7,419 nucleotides of DNA, taken from positions 1 through 7,419 of the forward strand of contig DASRJX010000036.1 in NCBI GenBank assembly GCA_035649235.1, given 5' to 3'. Positions within the stretch are counted from its first letter, which is position 1, and every line of letters begins with the position of its first letter. This stretch comes from DASRJX01 sp035649235 (lineage in GTDB: Bacteria > Acidobacteriota > Polarisedimenticolia > Gp22-AA2). The position numbers and the translations under genes were made by a program. A model generated the notes under the pieces. It made no database searches and was not told the DNA's origin. It was given only the letters and a program-made list of their open reading frames with translations. Below, piece after piece: positions 1 through 6,417 of the stretch.

Positions 1-185
1 CCTCCGAACGACACCAGGTCGACGACGTAGACCGGGGCTGCCTTGGCGGAGGACGCAAGGAGGCGCGGGACGCCCAGGACGACGACGAAGGCGACGACGT
101 GTAGCACGAGCGACAGCACGAGGGCCGGCCGGCCGAGCCCGCCCGTGGGGGCGGGCGGATTGGGGTAGGCGGCGAGGGCGCTCAT
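1..185 (-). CDS. TonB/TolA-family energy transducer, N-terminal part (cut by left window edge)
   Basis: Reading leftward from an ATG at 185-183 gives 61 uninterrupted codons. The product has a short Pro-rich cytoplasmic head (residues 1-20), one hydrophobic membrane anchor (about 22-43), then a periplasmic start containing APVYVVDLVSFG. The anchor holds Ser25 and His29. The S-x3-H spacing matches the start of the SHLS motif that TonB and TolA use to contact ExbB/ExbD or TolQ/TolR. The ATG overlaps the tolR stop codon (ATGA), so translation is probably coupled; a weak AAAGG lies about 9 nt upstream. In such operons this protein carries proton-motive energy from the inner-membrane motor to the outer membrane. 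The C-terminal domain that would separate TonB from TolA is outside the window, so no symbol is given. Confidence 0.8.
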   Translation of the reverse strand, partial: MSALAAYPNPPAPTGGLGRPALVLSLVLHVVAFVVVLGVPRLLASSAKAAPVYVVDLVSFG

Positions 186-652
186 CGGGACTTGCCTTTC
201 TTTTCGGGCTTCGCGGGCTTTTCGGGGATGACCGCGACACTCGGCCGCGTCACCATGCCGACTTTGTCGGCGCCCGCCTTTTTGATCTGATCCATGACCG
301 ACATCACGCGGCCGTAGGGGACCTCCTGGTCCGCCTTGAGGAAGACGAAGTCGGTGCCGGTGCGCTGCATCTCGGACTTCAGGCGCTCGGTCAGTAGGGC
401 CAGGTTGACCGGCCGATCGTTCAGATAGATGGTACTGTCGCGATCGACGGTCACGACCAGCCGATCCTCGGTGGCGTCGGTGCCGGCCTCGGTCTTCGGC
501 AGGCGAACGTCGATGCCGCGGCTCATCATCGGGGCCGTCACCATGAAGATGATGAGGAGCACCAGGATGACGTCGACGAGCGGCGTGACGTTGATGTCGG
601 AAAGGGCCGGGCCGTACTTTCCATTGCCCCGTCCCGGCAGGCTCATCCCCAT
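182..652 (-). CDS. tolR: TolR/ExbD-family biopolymer transport protein
   Basis: This 156-residue protein has the TolR/ExbD layout. There is a short cytoplasmic head with SDINVTPLVDVILVLL, one membrane helix (about 24-43), then a periplasmic domain. Asp27 in the helix sits where TolR and ExbD carry the essential proton-pathway aspartate. The motif VTPLVD followed by hydrophobic residues and MVTAPMM is diagnostic. The periplasmic part includes a KADQEVPYGRVMSVMDQIKKAG stretch typical of the family. The last 14 residues (143-156) form a Lys/Pro-rich tail (PEKPAKPEKKGKSR), longer and more basic than usual. The start follows tolQ by 16 nt and has only a weak ribosome site, so coupling to tolQ is likely; Met3 at 646 is an alternative start. 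TolR is favoured over ExbD by context, but the two are hard to tell apart from sequence alone. Confidence 0.92.
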   Translation of the reverse strand: MGMSLPGRGNGKYGPALSDINVTPLVDVILVLLIIFMVTAPMMSRGIDVRLPKTEAGTDATEDRLVVTVDRDSTIYLNDRPVNLALLTERLKSEMQRTGTDFVFLKADQEVPYGRVMSVMDQIKKAGADKVGMVTRPSVAVIPEKPAKPEKKGKSR

Positions 653-668
653 CGGTTCGTCCCGGAGG

Positions 669-1445
669 TCAGAGGCGGAACTTGCCCGCCTCGAGCGTCG
701 GGGCCGCGGGCCGGGCGCCGTCGATCTGCGCCTCCGCCAGGGCCAGGAACTGCGGCACGAAGCGCTCGATCCGCCCGCCGAGGCGGCGCGCCCGCGCGAG
801 GAGCAGGTTGTAGCCGACGACCGCCGGGATGGCCGCCCCCAGGCCGGCCGCGGTCGTGACGAGCGCCTCCGAGATGCCGGGCGCCACGGCCGCCAGGCTC
901 GCGGAGCCGGTGACGCCGATGCCCTGGAAGGCGTCCATGATCCCCCAGACGGTGCCGAACAGGCCGATGAACGGCGTCACGCTGCCGGTCGTCGCCAGGA
1001 GGCCGAGGTTGCGATCGAGCCCGTCCGACTGGACCGAGGCGGCATCCTCGAGCCGGCGCCGCACGCGGTTCACGATCCTCTCGCGCGCCTGGTCGAGCGG
1101 CGGAGCGCCGCGCTGCGCCCCCACGCCCTCGTTGACGGCCTCGATCAACTCTCTGAAGCCGGCCTGGAAGATCGGGGAGAGCGGGCTCGACGGGTAGCGC
1201 GCGGCGCGCTCGCTCATCTCGCTGAGGCGCCGCTGCGACTGCAATTCCCGGAGGAGCGCCTGGGACTCAGCCTCGGCGCGCCGCAGGCTGCGGTAGCGCC
1301 CGAGAATGACGGCCCAGGACATCACGGAGAAGGCGAGGAGCGTGAGGAGGATGAGTTGCGCGACGGCGCCGGATTCGGCCACCAACCGGAGGGGATCGGC
1401 ACGCAGCCCGGGCGCCGTAGCCGCCAGCAGCAGGCCGTGCCCCAT
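669..1445 (-). CDS. tolQ: TolQ/ExbB-family proton channel protein
   Basis: This 258-residue protein is the channel-forming inner-membrane subunit that, with TolR, converts proton flow into motion of the transducer. Three membrane helices are visible: about 27-48, 147-170 and 195-217, with a large cytoplasmic loop between the first two. The family signature GLFGTVWGIMDAF is at 161-173, followed by VAPGISEALVTTAAGLGAAIPA in the third helix; threonines in helices two and three match the conserved polar residues of the pore. The ATG at 1445 was chosen because AGGAGG (plus-strand 1455-1460) precedes it by 9 nt and the upstream extension to 1508 would read across the predicted promoter. It is the first gene of the minus-strand operon. 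Residues cannot cleanly separate TolQ from ExbB; the TolQ name is the better guess. Confidence 0.92.
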   Translation of the reverse strand: MGHGLLLAATAPGLRADPLRLVAESGAVAQLILLTLLAFSVMSWAVILGRYRSLRRAEAESQALLRELQSQRRLSEMSERAARYPSSPLSPIFQAGFRELIEAVNEGVGAQRGAPPLDQARERIVNRVRRRLEDAASVQSDGLDRNLGLLATTGSVTPFIGLFGTVWGIMDAFQGIGVTGSASLAAVAPGISEALVTTAAGLGAAIPAVVGYNLLLARARRLGGRIERFVPQFLALAEAQIDGARPAAPTLEAGKFRL

Positions 1446-1454
1446 CCTCCAGCA

Positions 1455-1460
1455 CCTCCT
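1455..1460 (-). promoter_or_regulatory. Shine-Dalgarno site of tolQ
   Basis: On the minus strand this reads AGGAGG, a full anti-16S match, 9 nt before the ATG at 1445-1443. It decides the tolQ start against the in-frame start at 1508, which would add 21 Arg/Trp-rich residues unlike the family N-terminus. A second GGAGG touches the ATG directly and is too close to serve. Confidence 0.8.
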
Positions 1461-1498
1461 CGAGCGCCGCCAATCGGCGCAAGCGATTCGCGGCGCGT

Positions 1499-1527
1499 AA
1501 GTTAACACACGATCTTCGCGTTGACAA
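1499..1527 (-). promoter_or_regulatory. Predicted sigma70-type promoter of the tolQ-tolR-transducer operon
   Basis: On the minus strand a -35 box TTGTCA (1527-1522) is followed by a 17-nt spacer and a -10 box TAACTT (1504-1499). TGT directly precedes the -10, giving an extended -10 element. The -10 matches consensus at only three of six bases but includes the key TA at its start and final T. Transcription would begin near 1492, leaving a leader of about 47 nt before tolQ. The -35 overlaps that of the opposing promoter. Predicted by eye only. Confidence 0.5.
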
Positions 1528-1549
1528 CCTTTCGATCACTTGTTAGAGT
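1521..1549 (+). promoter_or_regulatory. Predicted sigma70-type promoter of the recN operon
   Basis: A perfect -35 box TTGACA (1521-1526) is followed by a 17-nt spacer and a -10 box TAGAGT (1544-1549), a four of six match. TG at 1541-1542 gives an extended -10. It lies in one of the few AT-richer patches of the window, between two divergent genes. Transcription would start near 1556, only about 28 nt before the recN ATG. Because the promoter lies inside the longer in-frame recN extension, it also supports the 1584 start. No recognised LexA operator type is seen here. Confidence 0.65.
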
Positions 1550-1555
1550 CCGAAA

Positions 1556-1575
1556 CGGCCGCTCCCGCGCGGCCG
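1556..1575 (+). promoter_or_regulatory. Stem-loop in the recN 5' leader
   Basis: CGGCCGC (1556-1562) is perfectly complementary to GCGGCCG (1569-1575), giving a 7-bp all-GC stem with a 6-nt loop (TCCCGC). It would start at about the predicted transcription start and end 8 nt before the recN ATG. It fills the place where a Shine-Dalgarno site would be, and none is visible. In a GC-rich genome such a stem can arise by chance, so a regulatory role is inference. Confidence 0.4.
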
Positions 1576-1583
1576 GCGCCCGC

Positions 1584-3317
1584 ATGATCTGCTGCCTACA
1601 CATTGCGAATCTCGCCATCATCAAGGACGCGACGCTCGATCTGGGCCCGGGCCTCAACCTCCTCACGGGGGAGACTGGAGCCGGCAAGTCGGTCCTGGTC
1701 GACGCCCTCATGGTCGGGCTCGGCGGCCGCGCCGGGAGCGAGATCATTCGCACCGGAGGGGAGCGTTGCTCGGTCGAGATCGAGATCGATCTCTCGGACA
1801 ACGCCCCGGCGCTGCGGCTGCTCGAGGAGCGCGGCTATCAGACGGACGGCGGCCGCGTCGTGGTGCGGCGCGAGATAGCAGCGGAAGGCCGCAGCCGGGC
1901 CTTCATCGGAGGGTCGCTCGCGCCGATCGCGGACCTCAAGGCGCTGGGCGCTCTCACCGTCGCCATCCATGGCCAGCACCAGCACCAGGCGCTGCTCGAG
2001 CCGGCCCGGCACCGCGATCTCCTCGATCGGCGCGCCGGGCTGGGCCAGGATCTCGTCTCCATGCAGTCGGTGGCGGCCGATCTGGCGGCCGCCTCGGCGC
2101 GGCTCCTGTCGCTGCGCGACGGGGCGCAGCGGCTGTCGCAGCGCGCCGATATGCTGCGCTATCAGATCCAGGAGATCGACGCCGCCGCGGTCCGCCCCGG
2201 CGAGCGCGCGGCGTTGCGATCCGAGCGCGACATGCTCCGGAACGCCGAGGGCGTGCTGCGCCACTGCCGCGCCGGGGTCGAGGCGCTGTACGGCGGCGAG
2301 GGATCGGCCCTGGCGCGCCTGACCGAAGGGGTGCGCGCGGCGCGCGAGATCGAGCGTTTCGTCCCGGCCCTGTCGGACGACCTGGCGCGCGTCGAGTCGG
2401 CACGCTGCGAGATCGAGGAACTGGCCTTCGGCCTCCGGGACTTCGCCGAGCGGTTGAACGCGGATCCGCAGCGGCTGCAGGCCGTCGACGATCGCCTGCA
2501 GGCCATCGAATCGCTCGTCCGCAAGCACGTGCCGGGCGGCGACGAGGAGGCGTTGCTGCGGTATCGCGAGGCCGCCGCCTCGGAGCTGCGCGAGCTGACC
2601 GACGGCGGGGAGAGCGTCGCCGACCTCGAGCGCCGGCTCGAGACGCTGCGGGCGACCGCCGCCGCCGCGGCCCAGGGGCTGTCGCGCCGGCGGCGCGCCG
2701 CCGCCGCCGACCTGGAGCGGCGGGTCGAGTCGGAGCTCGCCGACCTGGCGATGGCCGGGACGCGCTTCGCGGTCGATCTGCGCCCGCGCCCCGGTCCCGG
2801 CAGCGGCATCTGGATCGAGGGGGAGGAAGTGGCCGTTGACGGCTCCGGATGCGACGTGGTGGAATTCCTGCTGTCGGCGAACCGTGGGGAGGCGATGCGC
2901 CCCCTGGCGGCCGTCGCCTCGGGGGGCGAGCTGTCGCGGCTCATGCTGGCGCTCGAGATCGTCCTGCTCGGCGGCGAAGGAAAGCGCTCCCTGGTGTTCG
3001 ACGAGGTGGACGCTGGAATTGGCGGGTCGGCGGCGGAGATGCTGGGGCGCAAGCTGAAGACGCTGGCGACGAGGCATCAGGTCGTATGCGTCACGCACCT
3101 GGCGCCGATCGCGTCCCAGGCCGATCGCCACGTGCGCGTCGCCAAGCGCGCCCTGCGCGGGCGCACCGAGGTCGCCATCGAGGCGGTGGACGGGGACGAT
3201 CGGGTGCGCGAGCTGGCGCGCATGCTGGCAGGGGAGACCGTGACTCCGCAGGCGCTGCGCCACGCAGCGGAGATGCTCGCCCGGGCGGCCTCGCCCTTGT
3301 CGCGCACGGCGTCGTAG
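1584..3317 (+). CDS. recN: DNA repair protein RecN (SMC-like ATPase)
   Basis: RecN is a cytoplasmic SMC-like ATPase that acts early in recombinational repair of double-strand breaks. This 577-residue protein has the full family layout. The N-terminal half-ATPase has Walker A GETGAGKS (29-36) and the RecN-type GQHQHQ motif (130-135). A long helical, Glu/Arg/Leu-rich coiled-coil middle follows (roughly 150-390). The C-terminal half has the ABC signature SGGELSR (446-452), Walker B LVFDEVDAG (470-478) and the switch histidine His505 in VTHLAPIASQADR. Length is close to the usual 550-580. The start at 1584 gives MICCLHIANLAII, matching the family start; an in-frame TTG at 1521 is rejected because it lies in the promoter. 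No Shine-Dalgarno site is visible. RecN is SOS-induced in many bacteria, but no LexA box is recognised here. coaD follows after 11 nt. Confidence 0.97.
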   Translation: MICCLHIANLAIIKDATLDLGPGLNLLTGETGAGKSVLVDALMVGLGGRAGSEIIRTGGERCSVEIEIDLSDNAPALRLLEERGYQTDGGRVVVRREIAAEGRSRAFIGGSLAPIADLKALGALTVAIHGQHQHQALLEPARHRDLLDRRAGLGQDLVSMQSVAADLAAASARLLSLRDGAQRLSQRADMLRYQIQEIDAAAVRPGERAALRSERDMLRNAEGVLRHCRAGVEALYGGEGSALARLTEGVRAAREIERFVPALSDDLARVESARCEIEELAFGLRDFAERLNADPQRLQAVDDRLQAIESLVRKHVPGGDEEALLRYREAAASELRELTDGGESVADLERRLETLRATAAAAAQGLSRRRRAAAADLERRVESELADLAMAGTRFAVDLRPRPGPGSGIWIEGEEVAVDGSGCDVVEFLLSANRGEAMRPLAAVASGGELSRLMLALEIVLLGGEGKRSLVFDEVDAGIGGSAAEMLGRKLKTLATRHQVVCVTHLAPIASQADRHVRVAKRALRGRTEVAIEAVDGDDRVRELARMLAGETVTPQALRHAAEMLARAASPLSRTAS

Positions 3318-3328
3318 CGGGAGAAGCG

Positions 3329-3823
3329 ATGCAGGTCACCGCCTTGTACCCGGGCACCTTCGATCCGATCACCAACGGGCACCTCGACATCATCGGGCGC
3401 GGCGTCCGCCTGTTCGATCGGATCATCGTGGCGCTCCTGCGCAACGAGGACAAGGCGCCGCTGCTGCCCCTCGCCGAGCGCATGGAGATCGTGCGCGCGG
3501 TGGTGGCGCGGTACCCGAGCGTCACGGTGGACTCCTTCGACGGGCTGCTCGTCGATTACGCCCGCGCCCACGGAGCGCAGTCGATCGTCCGGGGCCTCCG
3601 GGCCCTCTCCGATTTCGAGTACGAGTTCCAGATGGCGCTGATGAACCGGCGCCTGGAGCCTGGTGTCGAGACCGTCTTCATGATGCCGAGCGAGGCGTAC
3701 TCCTACGTGAGCAGCCGCCTGGTGAAAGAGGTCGCGCGGCTGGGGGGCGACGTGACGGGCCTCGTGCCGCCCGAGGTGGTCGCCCGCCTCAAGGCGCGCT
3801 ACGCCTTGACGGGGCGGGGATGA
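3329..3823 (+). CDS. coaD: Phosphopantetheine adenylyltransferase (CoaD)
   Basis: CoaD is the cytoplasmic enzyme for the penultimate step of coenzyme A synthesis: 4'-phosphopantetheine + ATP gives dephospho-CoA + pyrophosphate. The 164-residue length matches the bacterial family (about 160). The nucleotidyltransferase motif is at the start, GTFDPITNGH (9-18), with His18 of the TxGH signature. The middle has RGLRALSDFEYEFQMALMN, the conserved substrate-binding and subunit region. Near the C-terminus SYVSSRLVKEVARLGGDV is the second nucleotide-binding motif (ISSxLVKEV type). GGGAG (3319-3323) lies 5 nt before the ATG. The stop overlaps the next start by 4 nt (ATGA), implying coupled translation. 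Nothing is missing or unusual in the protein. Its place behind recN rather than beside rsmD is the only notable point. Confidence 0.97.
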   Translation: MQVTALYPGTFDPITNGHLDIIGRGVRLFDRIIVALLRNEDKAPLLPLAERMEIVRAVVARYPSVTVDSFDGLLVDYARAHGAQSIVRGLRALSDFEYEFQMALMNRRLEPGVETVFMMPSEAYSYVSSRLVKEVARLGGDVTGLVPPEVVARLKARYALTGRG

Positions 3824-5016
3824 CGCCGCCCACCCTGCGGCTGGCCCGGCGGCTGGACGTCATCAGCGTCTCCCCGACGCTCCAGGTGATGATGGAGGCC
3901 AAGTCCCTGCGCGCGCGCGGGGCGGACGTGGTCGATTTCGGCCCCGGCGAGCCGGACTTCGACACCCCCGAGAACATCAAGAGCGCCGGCCAGCGCGCCA
4001 TCGCCGAGAACTACAGCCACTACACCGACACCGCGGGGCTTCCCGATCTGCGCCGGGCCGTCGCCGATCGGTACCGGTCCCTGTACGGCGCCGACTGGAG
4101 CGAGGACGAGGTCGTGACCGCCTGCGGCGGGAAGAACGCACTGTTCCTTCTGGCCACGGCGCTCTTCGATCCGGGCGACCGCGTGGCGCTCTATGCGCCG
4201 TACTGGGTGTCCTTCCCGGAGCAGGTCCGGATGTGCGGCTCCGAGGCGGTCGTCCTGCCGTGCGAGGAGACGCCGGCGGGGCCCGTGGCGCGGGCGCAGG
4301 AGCTCGAGCGCTGCGGCCCGGGCCTCAAGGCGGTCATTCTGAACTCCCCCTGCAATCCGAGCGGGGCCGTCATCCCGCCCGAGGAGGTGGAGCGCTTCGT
4401 CGCTTTCGCCGAGCGCTCCGGTATCTTGCTGGTCTCCGACGAGACCTACGACGCGTTCCATTACGGCGCGGGCCCGTTCGCCTCGTTCGCGTCGCACGCG
4501 AAGCGGGTGCGCGACCGGCTGGTGGTCGTCAACTCCCTCTCCAAGACCTACGCGATGACCGGCTGGCGGGTCGGCTACGCGCTCGGCCCCAGGCCGATCC
4601 TCGACGCCATGAAGAAGGTGCAGTCGCACGACGCCACCCACACGGCGGCGGTCTCCCAGGTGGCCGCCATCGAGGCGCTGCGCGGGCCGCAGGACTCGGT
4701 CCAGAGGATGCGCGACGAGTACCGCGCCCGGCGCGACGAATTGGTCCCGTCGCTGAACCGCATCCGCGGCGTCGCCTGCTCCCTGCCCGGCGGCGCCTTC
4801 TACGTGTTCCCGGACGTGCGGGAGGCGATGCGCCTCCTGAAGGTCGCCACCTCCGTCGAGCTGGCGCGCCGGCTGATGTCCGAGATCGCTGTGGCGGTGG
4901 TGCCGGGGGAGGCGTTCGGCGCCCCGGGCTTCCTGCGGCTCTCCTACGCCCTGCCGCGCGACCGCATGCGCGAAGGCGTGGCGCGCCTGCGGCGGCTCCT
5001 CGGGGAGAGGGCCTGA
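3820..5016 (+). CDS. Class I/II PLP-dependent aminotransferase, AspC-like (subgroup Ib)
   Basis: This 398-residue fold-type I aminotransferase most resembles the Thermus-type aspartate aminotransferases. Visible landmarks are FGPGEPDFDTP (40-50), the cofactor-phosphate region at GGKNALFL (103-110), and NSPCNPSG (175-182) in place of the common NPxNPTG. Others are SDETY (206-210) with Asp207 and Tyr210 for the PLP ring, and SLSKTYAMTGWRVGY with Lys242 forming the Schiff base. Arg373 in FLRLSYA should bind the substrate carboxylate. All core catalytic residues are present. The likely reaction is L-aspartate + 2-oxoglutarate to oxaloacetate + glutamate, but subgroup Ib enzymes also act on prephenate or other amino acids, so the substrate is not certain. 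The ATG overlaps the coaD stop by 4 nt behind a purine-rich GGGGCGGGG; the stop overlaps the nfeD start by 1 nt. Confidence 0.93.
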   Translation: MTPPTLRLARRLDVISVSPTLQVMMEAKSLRARGADVVDFGPGEPDFDTPENIKSAGQRAIAENYSHYTDTAGLPDLRRAVADRYRSLYGADWSEDEVVTACGGKNALFLLATALFDPGDRVALYAPYWVSFPEQVRMCGSEAVVLPCEETPAGPVARAQELERCGPGLKAVILNSPCNPSGAVIPPEEVERFVAFAERSGILLVSDETYDAFHYGAGPFASFASHAKRVRDRLVVVNSLSKTYAMTGWRVGYALGPRPILDAMKKVQSHDATHTAAVSQVAAIEALRGPQDSVQRMRDEYRARRDELVPSLNRIRGVACSLPGGAFYVFPDVREAMRLLKVATSVELARRLMSEIAVAVVPGEAFGAPGFLRLSYALPRDRMREGVARLRRLLGERA

Positions 5017-6377
5017 TGAGCGCCCGATGCGCCTCGGCGCGGGCGGAGGTCGTGGCCGCCTTGGTCGGAGCTGTGGTCGCCCTCGCCGTTTTCATTCCGG
5101 GCGCCCTCCCGGCCCTGGCGGTGCCGGTGGCCGCGCCGGCGGCCGCGACGGGGGAGTCGGCCCTCGTCTACACGGTCACCCTGGACGACGCCGTCCACCC
5201 GATCACCTCCCGCTTCCTGCGCGAGGCGATCGACCGCGCCAACCGCGAGGGGGCGGCGCTCCTGATCGTCAAGCTGGACACTCCGGGAGGCCTGGCGACC
5301 TCGATGGAGGAGATGATCACCGCCATCACGCACTCGCGCGCGCCGATCGTGGTCTTCGTCCATGGCAGCAAGGCCGCCTCGGCCGGCTTCTTCCTGACTA
5401 TCGCGGCCGACGTCGCGGTGATGGCTCCCGGGACCCGCATCGGCGCGGCGCATCCCGTCGCCGCCATGGGGGAGATCCCGAAGGACTCGCCGATGATGGC
5501 GAAGGTGGAGAACGACGCCGCGGCCTACATCCGGACGCTGGCGACGAACCGCGGCCGGAACGCCTCGGCGGCGGAGAGAGCGGTGCGCGACAGCGTCGCC
5601 TTCACGGAGAGGGAGGCCCTCAAGCTCGGGCTCATCGACTACATCTGCAGCGACGAGGGAGAGATCCTGAAAGCGCTCGACGGGCGGCCGATCAAGAGGT
5701 TCTCGGGGCAGAAGGAGACGCTGCGCCTCTCCCAGACCCGCATCGTGGCGCTCGACATGCCGGCCTCCGAGCGCTTCCTGAGCATGCTGGCGAATCCCGC
5801 GCTGGCGGCGCTGCTGCTGTTCGTCGGCATGGTCGGGCTGTACGTCGAGTTCACGCATCCGGGGCTCATCGCGCCGGGGCTGGTGGGCGGCGTCTGCCTG
5901 CTGCTGTTCATGCTCTCCACCCAGATCCTGCCGATCAACTGGGTCGGGGTGGCGCTCGTGGTGCTCGGGCTGGTGATGTTCGTGCTCGAGATCAAGGTCG
6001 TGAGTCACGGGGCGCTGACGGCCGGGGGAATCGCCTGCCTCATCGTCGGGTCGCTCCTTCTGTTCCGCAACGCTCCCGAGCTGCCGGGCGTGCGCGCCGC
6101 GCGCCTGATCATCGTGGGGATTGCCGCGGCCGCCGCCGTGCTCATGGGGTTCCTGACGCTCCTCGTGACCCGGGTCTGGCGGCGTGCGCCGACCACTGGG
6201 ACGAACGGGATGCTCTCCGAACGCGGGACCGCGCTGACCGACATCGACCCGGAGGGGCGGGTGTTCGTGCACGGCGAGTACTGGAACGCGCGCGCCAGCC
6301 GGCCGGTGCCGAAAGGGGCAAAGGTCGTCGTCCGCGGGGTGCAGGACCTGGTCCTCGAGGTGGAGGAGGTTCGTTGA
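5016..6377 (+). CDS. nfeD: Full-length NfeD membrane-bound serine protease (ClpP-class, NfeD1b)
   Basis: This 453-residue protein is the long NfeD form. It begins with a signal peptide or N-terminal anchor (hydrophobic about 12-36, possible cleavage after ALA at 35). A periplasmic ClpP/crotonase-type protease domain follows (about 50-225), with KLDTPGG (86-92) and KAASAGFF (119-126). Ser122 is the likely nucleophile and Lys163 the likely base. Their spacing of 41 equals that of the Ser97-Lys138 dyad known from the Pyrococcus protease PH1510. Several membrane helices lie at about 262-280, 284-302, 308-326, 333-350 and 362-385. A C-terminal NfeD OB-fold domain (about 398-453) has the typical GEYWNARA motif. 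Known partners are SPFH/stomatin proteins, and one lies directly downstream. The ATG at 5016 overlaps the previous stop (TGATG) and follows GAGAGG by 5 nt. Confidence 0.95.
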   Translation: MSARCASARAEVVAALVGAVVALAVFIPGALPALAVPVAAPAAATGESALVYTVTLDDAVHPITSRFLREAIDRANREGAALLIVKLDTPGGLATSMEEMITAITHSRAPIVVFVHGSKAASAGFFLTIAADVAVMAPGTRIGAAHPVAAMGEIPKDSPMMAKVENDAAAYIRTLATNRGRNASAAERAVRDSVAFTEREALKLGLIDYICSDEGEILKALDGRPIKRFSGQKETLRLSQTRIVALDMPASERFLSMLANPALAALLLFVGMVGLYVEFTHPGLIAPGLVGGVCLLLFMLSTQILPINWVGVALVVLGLVMFVLEIKVVSHGALTAGGIACLIVGSLLLFRNAPELPGVRAARLIIVGIAAAAAVLMGFLTLLVTRVWRRAPTTGTNGMLSERGTALTDIDPEGRVFVHGEYWNARASRPVPKGAKVVVRGVQDLVLEVEEVR

Positions 6378-6379
6378 GC

Positions 6380-6397
6380 GGCGCCGCGTCTGGCGCC
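6380..6397 (+). other. Short GC stem-loop between nfeD and the slipin gene
   Basis: GGCGCC (6380-6385) and GGCGCC (6392-6397) can pair as a 6-bp stem around GCGTCT. The first arm also sits inside a 10-bp palindrome GCGGCGCCGC (6378-6387). There is no U tract, so this is not a normal intrinsic terminator. It could slow ribosomes or set the relative output of the two genes, or mean nothing at this GC content. A lone GGCGCC also appears in the next gap (about 7185-7191). Confidence 0.3.
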
Positions 6398-6417
6398 CGC
6401 GAGAAGGAGGGAGGAAC

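Noticed and set aside
429..1505. 358-codon open frame on the plus strand, antisense to tolR and tolQ
   Set aside because: The Arg/Ala-rich product has no family features, and the minus strand carries two clear, motif-complete membrane genes over the same DNA.
1446..1508. Upstream in-frame start for tolQ adding 21 residues
   Set aside because: The ATG at 1445 has a full AGGAGG at good distance, and the extension overlaps the predicted -10 box and is Arg/Trp-rich, unlike TolQ N-termini.
1501..1525. GTTAAC and GTTGAC repeats as a LexA (SOS) operator for recN
   Set aside because: Start-to-start spacing is 19 bp and the half sites do not match the CTGT-N8-ACAG, GTTC-N7-GTTC or GAAC-N4-GTTC types. 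A lineage-specific LexA site cannot be excluded.
1521..1583. Upstream TTG start for recN adding 21 residues
   Set aside because: The extension lies over the predicted -35/-10 boxes and leader, and the RecN family starts at the MICCLHIANLAII position.
1596..3263. 555-codon open frame on the minus strand, antisense to recN
   Set aside because: It is a shadow of the GC-rich recN gene. Its product is rich in Arg, Gln, Leu and Ala with no recognisable motif, while the plus strand encodes a complete RecN with all ATPase motifs.
4233..5015. Long in-frame extension upstream of the nfeD start
   Set aside because: It is the out-of-frame shadow of the aminotransferase gene. The ATG at 5016 has a ribosome site and is followed by a signal peptide.
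6378..6417. Rho-independent terminator between nfeD and slipin
   Set aside because: A short GC stem is present but no T tract follows, and a strong ribosome site comes directly after it, so read-through into slipin is expected.
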